Assembly (NCBI RefSeq): GCF_900258035.1
Contig: NZ_OGTP01000018.1
Coordinates: 1 to 64,000 of the forward strand
DNA from: Caballeronia novacaledonica
GTDB lineage: Bacteria > Pseudomonadota > Gammaproteobacteria > Burkholderiales > Burkholderiaceae
DNA: 64,000 bases
Direction: 5' to 3'
The notes below the pieces were generated by a model. That model was not told the origin of the DNA and made no database searches. It worked only from the letters and a program-made list of their open reading frames with translations. Position numbers and translations under genes: made by a program. Numbering within the stretch: the stretch's first letter is position 1; the number at the start of each line of letters is the position of its first letter. Below are positions 8,662 through 17,542 of this stretch, piece after piece.

Positions 8662-9630
8662 GTGGCGCTGAAGAACATGGCGAAGTCGTCGGGAAACGAG
8701 CTGCAGCACCGGACAGTGCTGTTGACAGAAGCGGTGGATGGGCTGATCACGCGCCCGGACGGCATCTATATAGATGGCACGTTCGGACGCGGCGGTCACA
8801 GTCGGGCGATCTTGCAGCGGTTGGCGGAAGCGGGGCAGCTCATCGCCTTCGACAAGGATCCTCTTGCAATCGCCACGGCGCAACAGATTCAAGACTCACG
8901 TTTTTCGATCGTGCACGACAGCTTCGCGGCGTTGCGCGACGCGGCGAAGGAGCGTGGGATCGGGCGGGTGTCGGGCGTGTTGCTGGACCTTGGCGTGTCG
9001 TCGCCGCAGGTGGACGACCCGGAGCGCGGCTTCAGCTTCCGCGCAGCAGGTCCGCTCGACATGAGGATGGATCCGACTCGCGGCGAGTCGGCGGCCGAGT
9101 GGCTCGCACGGGCCACGGTGCAGGAAATCACGGAGGTCATCAGAGATTATGGGGAAGAACGGTTTGCTTTTCAGATTGCAAAGGCGCTTGTTGCTCGCCG
9201 GGCAGAGTCCGACCGTCTTGGGCCTCTCGACAGCACGAGCGAGCTTGCCGAAATCGTGGGTCACGTCGTCAAAACCCGTGAAAAGGGCAAGGACCCGGCA
9301 ACTCGCACCTTTCAAGCTATACGGATTCACGTCAATCAAGAGCTTGCGGAGCTGCAGGTAGTACTCGAATCGGCACTGGCACTGTTGGAGCAAGGGGGGC
9401 GGCTGGTCGTGATCAGCTTTCATTCACTCGAAGACCGGATCGTCAAGCGGTTCATGCAGGCGCACGCAAGCGCGCCGGCGGTGGACCGTCGCTTGCCGAT
9501 CCGCGCGGTCGATCTTCCCAGCCCGCCGCTGCGCGTGGTCGGCCGCGTGTTTCCGAGTGACGCCGAAGTCGCCGACAACCCGCGCGCGCGGTCCGCGGTG
9601 ATGCGTATCGCGGAGCGGATCGCGCCATGA
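8662..9630 (+). CDS. rsmH: 16S rRNA (cytosine(1402)-N(4))-methyltransferase RsmH
   Basis: SAM-dependent methyltransferase acting on C1402 in the 30S decoding centre, cytoplasmic. The SAM motif DGTFGRGGHSRAIL is near residues 38-51; GVLLDLGVSSPQVDDPERGFSF and the C-terminal ISFHSLEDRIVKRFM are RsmH signatures. The GTG at 8662 directly follows the mraZ stop; an ATG at 8677 would give 317 residues and is an equally reasonable start. The stop overlaps the ftsL ATG (ATGA), implying translational coupling. Confidence 0.95.
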   Translation: MALKNMAKSSGNELQHRTVLLTEAVDGLITRPDGIYIDGTFGRGGHSRAILQRLAEAGQLIAFDKDPLAIATAQQIQDSRFSIVHDSFAALRDAAKERGIGRVSGVLLDLGVSSPQVDDPERGFSFRAAGPLDMRMDPTRGESAAEWLARATVQEITEVIRDYGEERFAFQIAKALVARRAESDRLGPLDSTSELAEIVGHVVKTREKGKDPATRTFQAIRIHVNQELAELQVVLESALALLEQGGRLVVISFHSLEDRIVKRFMQAHASAPAVDRRLPIRAVDLPSPPLRVVGRVFPSDAEVADNPRARSAVMRIAERIAP

Positions 9631-9971
9631 ACCGCCTCAATATCTTCCTGCTGATCATCGTGCTCGCGTGCGCGCTGTCGGTCGTCAGCTCCACGAACCA
9701 GCAGCGGGAGATATTCATCGACCTGCAGCGGGCGCAGTCGCAGGAGCGCCAGCTTCAGCAGGATTACGCGCAGTTGCAGTATCAGCAGAGCGCGCTTTCG
9801 AAAACGTCGCGCATCGAGCAGTTGGCCACTAACTCACTGAAAATGCAGTCCGTGACGACTGGCCGCACGCAATATCTCACCTACGACACGGCCGCCAACA
9901 AAGCCGCCGACGCACCCATGCCGCCGCCGCTGCCGGCGTCGGCGCCGCCTGCCCGCGGAGCCAAGCGATGA
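9627..9971 (+). CDS. ftsL: Cell division protein FtsL
   Basis: A 114-residue bitopic inner-membrane protein of the FtsQLB divisome subcomplex. One N-terminal membrane segment (about residues 4-20, LNIFLLIIVLACALSVVSS) is followed by a periplasmic coiled coil rich in Q and E (about 25-75). The Pro/Ala-rich tail (PPPLPASAPPARG) is low complexity. Recognition rests on size, topology and position between rsmH and ftsI, since FtsL sequence is poorly conserved. Both ends overlap neighbours by 4 bp. Confidence 0.9.
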   Translation: MNRLNIFLLIIVLACALSVVSSTNQQREIFIDLQRAQSQERQLQQDYAQLQYQQSALSKTSRIEQLATNSLKMQSVTTGRTQYLTYDTAANKAADAPMPPPLPASAPPARGAKR

Positions 9972-11824
9972 AAAAATCCGCGAAGCAGAAAGACGTCGCT
10001 CATACGCCGAACCCGCTCCTCGCCGTGCGCTTGCCAATGTGGCGCTCGAAGTTCGTCGTTTTCCTGCTCTTCATGGCGTTCGTCGCGCTCGCCGGACGTG
10101 CGTTCTGGATTCAGGGTCCGGGCAACGCGTTTTTTAAGAAGCAGGGCGAGAGCCGCTATCAGCGCACGCTCGAAATGCCGGCGACGCGCGGTCAGATCCG
10201 CGACCGCAACGGCCTCGTGCTCGCCACGAGCCTGCCGGTGAAGGCCATCTGGGCGATTCCGGAAGCCGTGCCGAACGATCTCGGCGCGGACAAGTTCGCG
10301 CAATTGTCCAAACTGCTCGAAATGCCGGAAAAAGAGCTGCGCGCGAAGCTCTCGATGGACAAGACCTTCGTCTATGTGAAACGTCAGGTGCCGCTCGAAG
10401 TCGCGCAGAAGGTCGCCGCGCTCGACATTCCCGGCATTTATTCGCGCGGCGAATACAAGCGCTTCTATCCGGAAGGCGAAATCACCGCGCACCTGATCGG
10501 CTTTACTAATATTGAAGACAAGGGCCAGGAAGGCGTCGAACTCGGCGACCAGCACGTCCTCGCCGGTACGCCGGGCATGCGCCGCGTCATCAAGGACCGA
10601 ATGGGCCACATCGTCGAGGACGTCGACGAGCAGGTCGTGCCGCACAATGGCACGGACGTCGAACTCTCGATCGACAGCAAGATTCAGTACATCGCGTACA
10701 CGAACCTGAAGGCGGCCGTCGAGAAGTCGAAGGCGAAGGCGGGCGCGGCGATCGTGATCGACGTGAAAACGGGCGAGGTGCTCGCGCTCGTCAACTATCC
10801 CACCTACAACCCGAACGACCGCTCGCGCATGACGGGCGAGCAGTTGCGCAACCGCATTCTCACGGACACCTTCGAGCCGGGCTCGATCATGAAGCCGTTC
10901 ACCGTTTCGCTCGCGCTCGATCTGCATCGGGTGACGCCGAACACGCTCGTGGAAACGGGCGGCGGCGTGTTCGTGCTCGACGGCGCGCGCATCACGGACG
11001 ATTCCGGATTCGGCACGCTCACGGTCGGCGGCGTGATTCAGAAGTCGAGCAATATCGGCGCGACCAAAATTGCGATGCAATTGCGCCCTGAAGAAATGTG
11101 GAACATGTACACGAGCATCGGGCTCGGTCAGGCGCCGAAGGTCGGTTTTCCGGGCGCCGTGACGGGGCGCCTGCGGCCGTGGAAGAGCTGGCGGCGCATC
11201 GAGCAGGCGACGATGTCGTACGGATACGGCTTGTCGGCGTCGCTGTTCCAGCTTGCGCGCGCGTACACGGCGATCGCCAATGACGGCACCATTTTGCCGG
11301 TCTCGATTTTCCGCACACCCGGCGACCAGCCGCCGGTCGGTCAGCAGGTCTTCGCGCCGACGACCGCGCGTCAGGTGCGCGCGATGCTCGAAACCGTGAC
11401 GGCGAAGGGCGGCACGTCGCCGGATGCGGCCGTGCCGGGTTATCGCGTCGGCGGCAAGTCGGGCACGGCGTACAAGCACGGCGGGCACGGCTACGATCAT
11501 TCGAAGTACCGTGCATCGTTCGTCGGCATGGCGCCGATGCCGAATCCGCGCATCGTGGTGGCGGTGTCGGTCGACGAGCCGACGGTCGGCAGCCACTTCG
11601 GCGGCCAGGTGTCGGGTCCGGTGTTCTCGGGCATCGTCGGCGATACGCTGCGCGCGCTCAACGTGCCGCCCGACATGCCGGTCAAGCAAATGGTCGTCAC
11701 GGACGATTCGAATTCCGCCACGCAGCCGCCCGCCCAGCAGCCGGCGAACAGAAACAACGCGAACACCGCGAAGAAAGTCGCGGTGTCGAGCAATATGAAG
11801 ACGCACCCGGGAGTCGTGCGATGA
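9968..11824 (+). CDS. ftsI: Peptidoglycan D,D-transpeptidase FtsI (PBP3)
   Basis: A 618-residue septal class B penicillin-binding protein that cross-links peptidoglycan at division. One N-terminal membrane anchor (about residues 28-46), a PBP dimerisation domain (about 65-215) and a transpeptidase domain follow. Active-site motifs are complete: SIMK (Ser306-Lys309), SSN (360-362) and KSGTA (497-501). The periplasmic C-terminus carries a Pro/Gln/Asn-rich tail after about residue 580. The gene starts inside the ftsL stop and ends inside the murE start. Confidence 0.96.
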   Translation: MKKSAKQKDVAHTPNPLLAVRLPMWRSKFVVFLLFMAFVALAGRAFWIQGPGNAFFKKQGESRYQRTLEMPATRGQIRDRNGLVLATSLPVKAIWAIPEAVPNDLGADKFAQLSKLLEMPEKELRAKLSMDKTFVYVKRQVPLEVAQKVAALDIPGIYSRGEYKRFYPEGEITAHLIGFTNIEDKGQEGVELGDQHVLAGTPGMRRVIKDRMGHIVEDVDEQVVPHNGTDVELSIDSKIQYIAYTNLKAAVEKSKAKAGAAIVIDVKTGEVLALVNYPTYNPNDRSRMTGEQLRNRILTDTFEPGSIMKPFTVSLALDLHRVTPNTLVETGGGVFVLDGARITDDSGFGTLTVGGVIQKSSNIGATKIAMQLRPEEMWNMYTSIGLGQAPKVGFPGAVTGRLRPWKSWRRIEQATMSYGYGLSASLFQLARAYTAIANDGTILPVSIFRTPGDQPPVGQQVFAPTTARQVRAMLETVTAKGGTSPDAAVPGYRVGGKSGTAYKHGGHGYDHSKYRASFVGMAPMPNPRIVVAVSVDEPTVGSHFGGQVSGPVFSGIVGDTLRALNVPPDMPVKQMVVTDDSNSATQPPAQQPANRNNANTAKKVAVSSNMKTHPGVVR

Positions 11825-13365
11825 GCGCGCAAGCCCGACAGAGCAAGATGCAAAAGGACGTATCACATGCCGTTCAATGGCTGCGCGAACACGTGCAGCC
11901 CGAGGCGCAATTGCACGCCGACACGCGCTCGCTGAAAAGCGGCGACGTGTTTCTCGCCTATGCCGTCGACGGCGCGGACAACCGCCCGTATCTCGACGCC
12001 GCGCTCGCCGCGCGCGCGGCTGCGGCGCTCTATCAGCCGGAGAAGTTCGCGGGCAAGCCCGACGCATCGAAGACGCTCGCCGTGAAGGCGCTGAACGAGC
12101 TCGCGGGCCCGATCGCGTCCGCGTGGTACGGCGAGCCCACGGCGTCGATGTTGACCGTCGGCGTGACGGGCACGAACGGGAAGACCTCGTGCAGCCAGTG
12201 GATCGCCACGGCGTTGACGGCGCTCGGCCGTCCGTGCGCGATCGTCGGCACGCTCGGCATCGGCATGCCGGGCAAGCTCGCGCATAGCGGCTTCACCACG
12301 CCCGACGCGCCGCAGTTGCAGCGCAATCTCGCGCAACTGAAAGCACAAGGCGCGGAAGGTGTGGCGATGGAAGTGTCGTCGCATGCGCTGCATCAGGGCC
12401 GCGTGAATGGCGTCGATTTCGACGTCGCCATTTTCACGAATCTCACGCAGGATCATCTCGATTATCACGTCACATTCGACGCCTACGAAGCCGCGAAAGC
12501 GCGTCTGTTCGCGTGGCCGTCGCTGAAGACGGCAATCGTCAATCGCGACGATGCGGCGGGCCAGCGGCTGATCGAATCGCTGCGCGGCAAAGTGCGCACG
12601 ATTGCCTACGGCGTCGAAATGCCCGCCGATGCCACGCCGAGCGCCGACGCGATGCTGCTCGCGACGCAAGTCCGCGCAACGGCCACGGGCACCGCGTTTC
12701 ATTTGTCGTCCGACTGGGGCGAAGCCGATATCGAAGTCAGTACGCTCGGCACGTTCAACGTGAGCAATCTGCTTTCCGTGCTCGGCGTGCTACTCGAAGT
12801 CGGCGTGCCGTTCGATTCCGCCATCGCGCGTATCGAAAAGCTCGAATCCGTCAACGGCCGCATGGAGCGGCTCGGCGGACGCGTTCAGACCGATGAACCG
12901 CTCGTCGTGATCGACTACGCGCACACGCCCGACGCACTCGACAAAACTCTCAGCGCGCTGCGGCCGATCGCGCAGGCGCGCGGCGGCGAGCTCGTCTGCA
13001 TGTTCGGCTGTGGCGGCGATCGCGACGCGACCAAGCGTCCGCTGATGGGCGAAATCGCGGAACGCCTCGCGGATCAGGTCGTCATCACGAGCGACAACCC
13101 GCGCAGCGAAGATCCGCAAGCCATCATCGACCAGATCGCGGCCGGCATGACCGACGCCGCCAAGGCGCGCCGTATCGAAGACCGCGCGAGCGCGATTCTG
13201 CAGGCGATCCGCTCGGCGGCGCGCGAGGATGTCGTCGTACTCGCCGGAAAAGGGCACGAAGCCACGCAGGAAATCATGGGCAAGAAACGCGCTTTCTCGG
13301 ATCAGGATCACGCGCGGCTCGCACTTGCCGCACGCGCCACGCAACAGCGCGGAGGTGGCGAATGA
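11821..13365 (+). CDS. murE: UDP-MurNAc-tripeptide synthetase MurE
   Basis: Cytoplasmic ATP-dependent ligase of 514 residues that adds meso-diaminopimelate to UDP-MurNAc-L-Ala-D-Glu. The ATP loop GVTGTNGKTSC lies near residues 114-124, and DNPR (425-428) is the motif that selects meso-DAP rather than lysine, as expected for a Gram-negative. The Mur-ligase middle and C-terminal domains (VVIDYAHTPDALDKTL; MFGCGGDRDATKRP) are intact. ATGA overlaps occur with ftsI upstream and murF downstream. Confidence 0.96.
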   Translation: MSAQARQSKMQKDVSHAVQWLREHVQPEAQLHADTRSLKSGDVFLAYAVDGADNRPYLDAALAARAAAALYQPEKFAGKPDASKTLAVKALNELAGPIASAWYGEPTASMLTVGVTGTNGKTSCSQWIATALTALGRPCAIVGTLGIGMPGKLAHSGFTTPDAPQLQRNLAQLKAQGAEGVAMEVSSHALHQGRVNGVDFDVAIFTNLTQDHLDYHVTFDAYEAAKARLFAWPSLKTAIVNRDDAAGQRLIESLRGKVRTIAYGVEMPADATPSADAMLLATQVRATATGTAFHLSSDWGEADIEVSTLGTFNVSNLLSVLGVLLEVGVPFDSAIARIEKLESVNGRMERLGGRVQTDEPLVVIDYAHTPDALDKTLSALRPIAQARGGELVCMFGCGGDRDATKRPLMGEIAERLADQVVITSDNPRSEDPQAIIDQIAAGMTDAAKARRIEDRASAILQAIRSAAREDVVVLAGKGHEATQEIMGKKRAFSDQDHARLALAARATQQRGGGE

Positions 13366-14792
13366 CGATGTTCACTTTGCGCGAAGCCGCCGCGATGATT
13401 CCCGGCGCCGTCCTGAAGGGCGATGAAAACGTGGCCATCGAACGCGTCGTCACGGACAGCCGCGGCGTTCAGGCCGGTGACCTGTTCGTCGCGGTGCGGG
13501 GCGATCGCTTCGACGCGCATGATTTCCTCGATCAGGTGGCGAAGAGCGGTGCGGCTGCGGCGCTCGTGTCGCGCGAGCCGGGCAATGTCGATGCCTGGCC
13601 GCTTCCTGTCATCAAGGTAAAGGACACGCGCGCGGCGCTCGGTGCGCTGGCGCACGGCTGGCGCAAGCGCTTCACGATGCCGCTCGTCGCCGTGACGGGC
13701 AGCAACGGCAAGACGACCGTGAAGGAGATGATCGCGTCGATTTTCACGGCTGCGGTCGGCGAGCAATCGCGTCTTGCGACCGCTGGCAACTTCAACAACG
13801 ACATCGGCTTGCCGCTCACGTTGTTCCGTCTGAACGCGTCGCACAAGCTCGCGGTGGTCGAGCTCGGCATGAATCACCCGGGCGAAACGGAAGTGCTCGG
13901 CAAGATGGCCGCGCCGGATGTCGCTGTCGTCAACAACGCGCAGCGCGAGCACCAGGAGTTCATGGCGACCGTCGAAGCGGTCGCGCTCGAACATGCATCG
14001 GTGATTCACGCGCTCGGAGAAACCGGCACCGCCGTTTTCCCCGCCGACGACCAATACGCCGTCTTCTGGCGCACGGCCGCGACGGGCAACGCGATCATCG
14101 ACTTTGCGCTGACGGACGACGCGTCGAAAGCCGCCGTCACCGGCACGCTCGAAGGCACGACGGTGCGCATGCAGACGCCGCAAGGCGCGCTCGACGTCTC
14201 CTTGAACGTGCTCGGCGAACACAACGCGCGCAACGCGATGGCCGCAACCGCAGCCGCGCTCGCCGCAGGCGTCTCGCTCGACGCGATCAGGCGCGGCCTC
14301 GAATCGTTCCAGCCGGTGAAGGGCCGCCTGCAAGTGAAGCGCGCGGTTCTCGGCGCGCTCGCGGGCGCGACCGTCATCGACGACACGTACAACTCGAATC
14401 CCGATTCGATGCGCGCCGCGATCGACGTGCTCGCATCGCAGCCAACGCCTCGCGTGCTCGTGATGGGCGACATGGGCGAAGTCGGCGAGGAAGGCCCGGC
14501 GTTTCATCGGGAAGTGGGCGCGTATGCGGCAGAGCGCGGCATCGACGCGCTCTTCGCGCTCGGTGGCGCCAGCGTCGATTCGGTGAACGCATTCAACGCT
14601 CAAGCATCGAAGCAGACCGCCAGACATTTCAGCGACATCGCCGAAATGATCGCGGCGCTCGAAAGCGCAGGGTACGGCAGCAATGCGACGTATCTCGCGA
14701 AAGGCTCGCGCTTCATGAAGATGGAGCGCGTGGTGGACGCCTTGACGACGCCACAACAACCCGCCGCGGGCAATGCGCCCGCGACACATTGA
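13362..14792 (+). CDS. murF: UDP-MurNAc-tripeptide--D-alanyl-D-alanine ligase MurF
   Basis: Cytoplasmic Mur ligase of 476 residues that completes the pentapeptide by adding the D-Ala-D-Ala made by Ddl. The ATP motif VAVTGSNGKTTVKEMI is near residues 108-123, with NFNNDIGLPLTL and ELGMNHPGE following, both typical of MurF; the C-terminal domain has IDDTYNSNPDSMRAA. It overlaps murE by 4 bp; 23 bases separate it from mraY, which has its own AGAGAAGGA ribosome site. Confidence 0.96.
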   Translation: MTMFTLREAAAMIPGAVLKGDENVAIERVVTDSRGVQAGDLFVAVRGDRFDAHDFLDQVAKSGAAAALVSREPGNVDAWPLPVIKVKDTRAALGALAHGWRKRFTMPLVAVTGSNGKTTVKEMIASIFTAAVGEQSRLATAGNFNNDIGLPLTLFRLNASHKLAVVELGMNHPGETEVLGKMAAPDVAVVNNAQREHQEFMATVEAVALEHASVIHALGETGTAVFPADDQYAVFWRTAATGNAIIDFALTDDASKAAVTGTLEGTTVRMQTPQGALDVSLNVLGEHNARNAMAATAAALAAGVSLDAIRRGLESFQPVKGRLQVKRAVLGALAGATVIDDTYNSNPDSMRAAIDVLASQPTPRVLVMGDMGEVGEEGPAFHREVGAYAAERGIDALFALGGASVDSVNAFNAQASKQTARHFSDIAEMIAALESAGYGSNATYLAKGSRFMKMERVVDALTTPQQPAAGNAPATH

Positions 14793-14815
14793 TTCACTGA
14801 AAGAGAAGGACCCGT

Positions 14816-15985
14816 ATGCTACTCGCACTCGCGCAATGGCTTCAGAATGACGCCAGCTTCATGCGCGTGTTTACCTACATCACGTTCCGCGCCGTGGGAG
14901 CCACGGCGACGGCGCTTTTGATCGGCCTCGTTTGCGGCCCGTGGGTCATTCGCAAGCTGACCGCGCTCAAGGTCGGCCAGGCCGTGCGCAAAGACGGCCC
15001 GCAAACGCACCTCGTCAAGTCCGGCACGCCGACGATGGGCGGCGTGCTGATTCTCATCGGCATCGCGGTGTCGACGCTGCTCTGGGCCGATCTCACGAAC
15101 CGCTTCGTGTGGATCGTGATGCTCGTCACCTTCGGCTACGGCGTGATCGGCTGGGTGGATGACTATCGCAAGGTTGTGCACAAGGATCCGCGCGGCATGT
15201 CCTCGCGCGAAAAGTATTTCTGGCAATCGGTGATCGGCATTTTTGCGGCCGTGTATCTCGCGTTCAGCGTCTCGGAGGCGAACAACGCGCGCGTGTTCGA
15301 TCTCTTCATGGCGTGGGTTCGCAGCGGCCTCTCGATGGGCCTGCCCGCGCGCGCCGACCTGATGCTGCCGTTCGTCAAGGCGATCAGCTATCCGCTGGGC
15401 GTGTGGGGCTTTATCGCGCTGACGTACTTCGTGATCGTCGGCGCGAGCAACGCCGTGAATCTCACCGACGGCCTCGACGGTCTCGTCATCATGCCCGTCG
15501 TGCTCGTGGGCGCGTCGCTCGGCGCGTTCGCCTACGTGATGGGCAGCTCGGTCTACTCGAAATATCTGTTGTTCCCGCACATTCCCGGCGCGGGCGAACT
15601 TCTGATCTTTTGTTCCGCAATGGGCGGCGCGGGTCTCGCGTTTCTCTGGTACAACGCGCACCCCGCGCAAGTCTTCATGGGCGATGTCGGCGCCCTCGCG
15701 CTCGGCGGCGCGCTCGGCACGGTCGCGGTGATCGTCCGTCAGGAGATCGTGCTCTTCATCATGGGCGGGATCTTCGTCGCGGAAACGCTTTCCGTGATGC
15801 TGCAGGTCTTCTGGTTCAAGTTCACGAAGCGCCGCTACGGCGAAGGCCGGCGCTTCTTCAAGATGGCGCCGCTGCATCACCACTACGAACTGTCCGGCTG
15901 GACCGAAACGCAAGTGGTCGTGCGTTTCTGGATCATCACGTTGATGCTGTGTCTGTTCGGTTTGTCGACGCTCAAGTTGCGTTGA
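14816..15985 (+). CDS. mraY: Phospho-N-acetylmuramoyl-pentapeptide-transferase MraY
   Basis: A 389-residue polytopic inner-membrane enzyme, about ten membrane segments, that transfers phospho-MurNAc-pentapeptide to undecaprenyl phosphate to give lipid I. The active-site motif NAVNLTDGLDGL is near residues 211-222 and FMGDVGALALGG near 287-298. The cytoplasmic HHHYELSGWTETQVV motif near the C-terminus is the MraY signature. Length is normal for beta-proteobacteria. Confidence 0.96.
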   Translation: MLLALAQWLQNDASFMRVFTYITFRAVGATATALLIGLVCGPWVIRKLTALKVGQAVRKDGPQTHLVKSGTPTMGGVLILIGIAVSTLLWADLTNRFVWIVMLVTFGYGVIGWVDDYRKVVHKDPRGMSSREKYFWQSVIGIFAAVYLAFSVSEANNARVFDLFMAWVRSGLSMGLPARADLMLPFVKAISYPLGVWGFIALTYFVIVGASNAVNLTDGLDGLVIMPVVLVGASLGAFAYVMGSSVYSKYLLFPHIPGAGELLIFCSAMGGAGLAFLWYNAHPAQVFMGDVGALALGGALGTVAVIVRQEIVLFIMGGIFVAETLSVMLQVFWFKFTKRRYGEGRRFFKMAPLHHHYELSGWTETQVVVRFWIITLMLCLFGLSTLKLR

Positions 15986-16030
15986 TTTTTTTGGATTTCG
16001 CGGTTTCAGGTCTTTGGGAAAGGTAAAGCG

Positions 16031-17542
16031 ATGTTTGGCGAGAAGTTTGTCGGTCGGCAAAGTCCGATGGTGCTCGTGCTGGGACTCGGTGAATCCGGTC
16101 TGGCGATGGCGCGCTGGTGCGCCAGGCACGGTTGCCGCCTGAAGATCGCCGACACGCGCGAAACGCCGCCGAATCTTTCCGAGCTCGCGATCCACAAGAT
16201 CGATGCGGACTTCATCGGCGGCGCGTTCACGCCCGCATTGCTCGATGGCGGCATCGAACTCGTCGCGATCAGCCCGGGGCTTTCGCCGCTCGCGCCGGAT
16301 CTCGCGCCGTTGATCGCCGCGGCGAACGAACGCGGCATTCCCGTGTGGGGCGAACTCGAACTCTTCGCGCAGGCGCTCGGCGGACTGCGCGAAAACGGTT
16401 ACGCGCCGAAGGTCGTCGCGATCACCGGCACGAACGGCAAGACCACGACCACCGCGCTCACCGGCTTGTTGTGCGAACGCGCGGGCAAGTCGGTCGCGGT
16501 CGCGGGCAACATCAGCCCGTCGATGCTCGACAAGCTCACCGAGGCCATCGATCAAACCGCGCTCCCGGATGTCTGGGTGCTCGAACTGTCGAGCTTCCAG
16601 TTGGAAACCGCGCATACCTTCGCCCCGGATGCGGCCGCGGTGCTCAATATCACGCAGGATCATCTCGACTGGCACGGCGGCCTCGACGCCTATGCCGCCG
16701 CGAAAGGCCGCATCTTCGGTTTGCGCACGACGCGCGTGCTGAACCGTGACGACGTGCGCACGATGGCGCTCGCGAAAAACATCGCGCAGGACCGCGTCGT
16801 GACGTTCGGGCTGAACGAGCCGTGTCATGTCGGCGATTACGGTTTGCTGCGCGAAAACGGCGTGGCGTGGCTGAGCATCGGCATCGATCGCGACGCCGCC
16901 GACGAACCCGCGCCGTCGCGTCGACGCAAGCAGGAAGTCAGCGAACCGAACGTCGTTTCGAAGCGGCTGATGCCTGTTGACGCGCTGCGTATTCGCGGCC
17001 TTCACAACGCGGCGAACGCGCTCGCGGCGCTCGCGCTCGCGCGTGCGATCGATCTGCCGCTCGCCGCGCTGTTGCACGGCCTGCGCGAATATCGCGGCGA
17101 GCCGCATCGCGTGGAAGTGATCGCGCAGATCGACGGCGTCGATTACGTCGATGACAGCAAGGGCACCAACGTCGGCGCAACGGTCGCGGCGCTCGATGGC
17201 CTCGCGCAACGCATCGTGCTGATCGCCGGCGGCGACGGCAAGGGCCAGGACTTTTCGCCGCTCGAAGCGCCCGTCGCACGCTGGGCGCGCGCGGTCATGC
17301 TGATCGGCCGCGACGCGCCGCGCATCCGCGAAACGCTCGTATCGACGGGCGTCGTGCTCGAAGATCACGCCACGCTCGAAGCCGCGACGAACGCCGCCGC
17401 GCGCATCGCGGAAGCCGGCGACGCCGTGCTGCTTTCGCCCGCGTGCGCGAGCCTCGACATGTTCAAAAACTACGCACACCGCGCCGACGTGTTTCGCGGC
17501 GCGGTCGAAGAAATCGCCGCCGCGCGGGGAGTGATGCTATGA
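16031..17542 (+). CDS. murD: UDP-MurNAc-L-alanine--D-glutamate ligase MurD
   Basis: Cytoplasmic Mur ligase of 503 residues that adds D-glutamate. The ATP motif ITGTNGKTTTTALTG begins near residue 131; DDSKGTNVGAT and LSPACASLDMFKNY are MurD signatures. Compared with the roughly 440-residue E. coli enzyme it is long, and a charged stretch at about residues 287-312 (EPAPSRRRKQEVSEP) looks like an insertion between the central and C-terminal domains. The stop overlaps the ftsW start. Confidence 0.95.
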   Translation: MFGEKFVGRQSPMVLVLGLGESGLAMARWCARHGCRLKIADTRETPPNLSELAIHKIDADFIGGAFTPALLDGGIELVAISPGLSPLAPDLAPLIAAANERGIPVWGELELFAQALGGLRENGYAPKVVAITGTNGKTTTTALTGLLCERAGKSVAVAGNISPSMLDKLTEAIDQTALPDVWVLELSSFQLETAHTFAPDAAAVLNITQDHLDWHGGLDAYAAAKGRIFGLRTTRVLNRDDVRTMALAKNIAQDRVVTFGLNEPCHVGDYGLLRENGVAWLSIGIDRDAADEPAPSRRRKQEVSEPNVVSKRLMPVDALRIRGLHNAANALAALALARAIDLPLAALLHGLREYRGEPHRVEVIAQIDGVDYVDDSKGTNVGATVAALDGLAQRIVLIAGGDGKGQDFSPLEAPVARWARAVMLIGRDAPRIRETLVSTGVVLEDHATLEAATNAAARIAEAGDAVLLSPACASLDMFKNYAHRADVFRGAVEEIAAARGVML

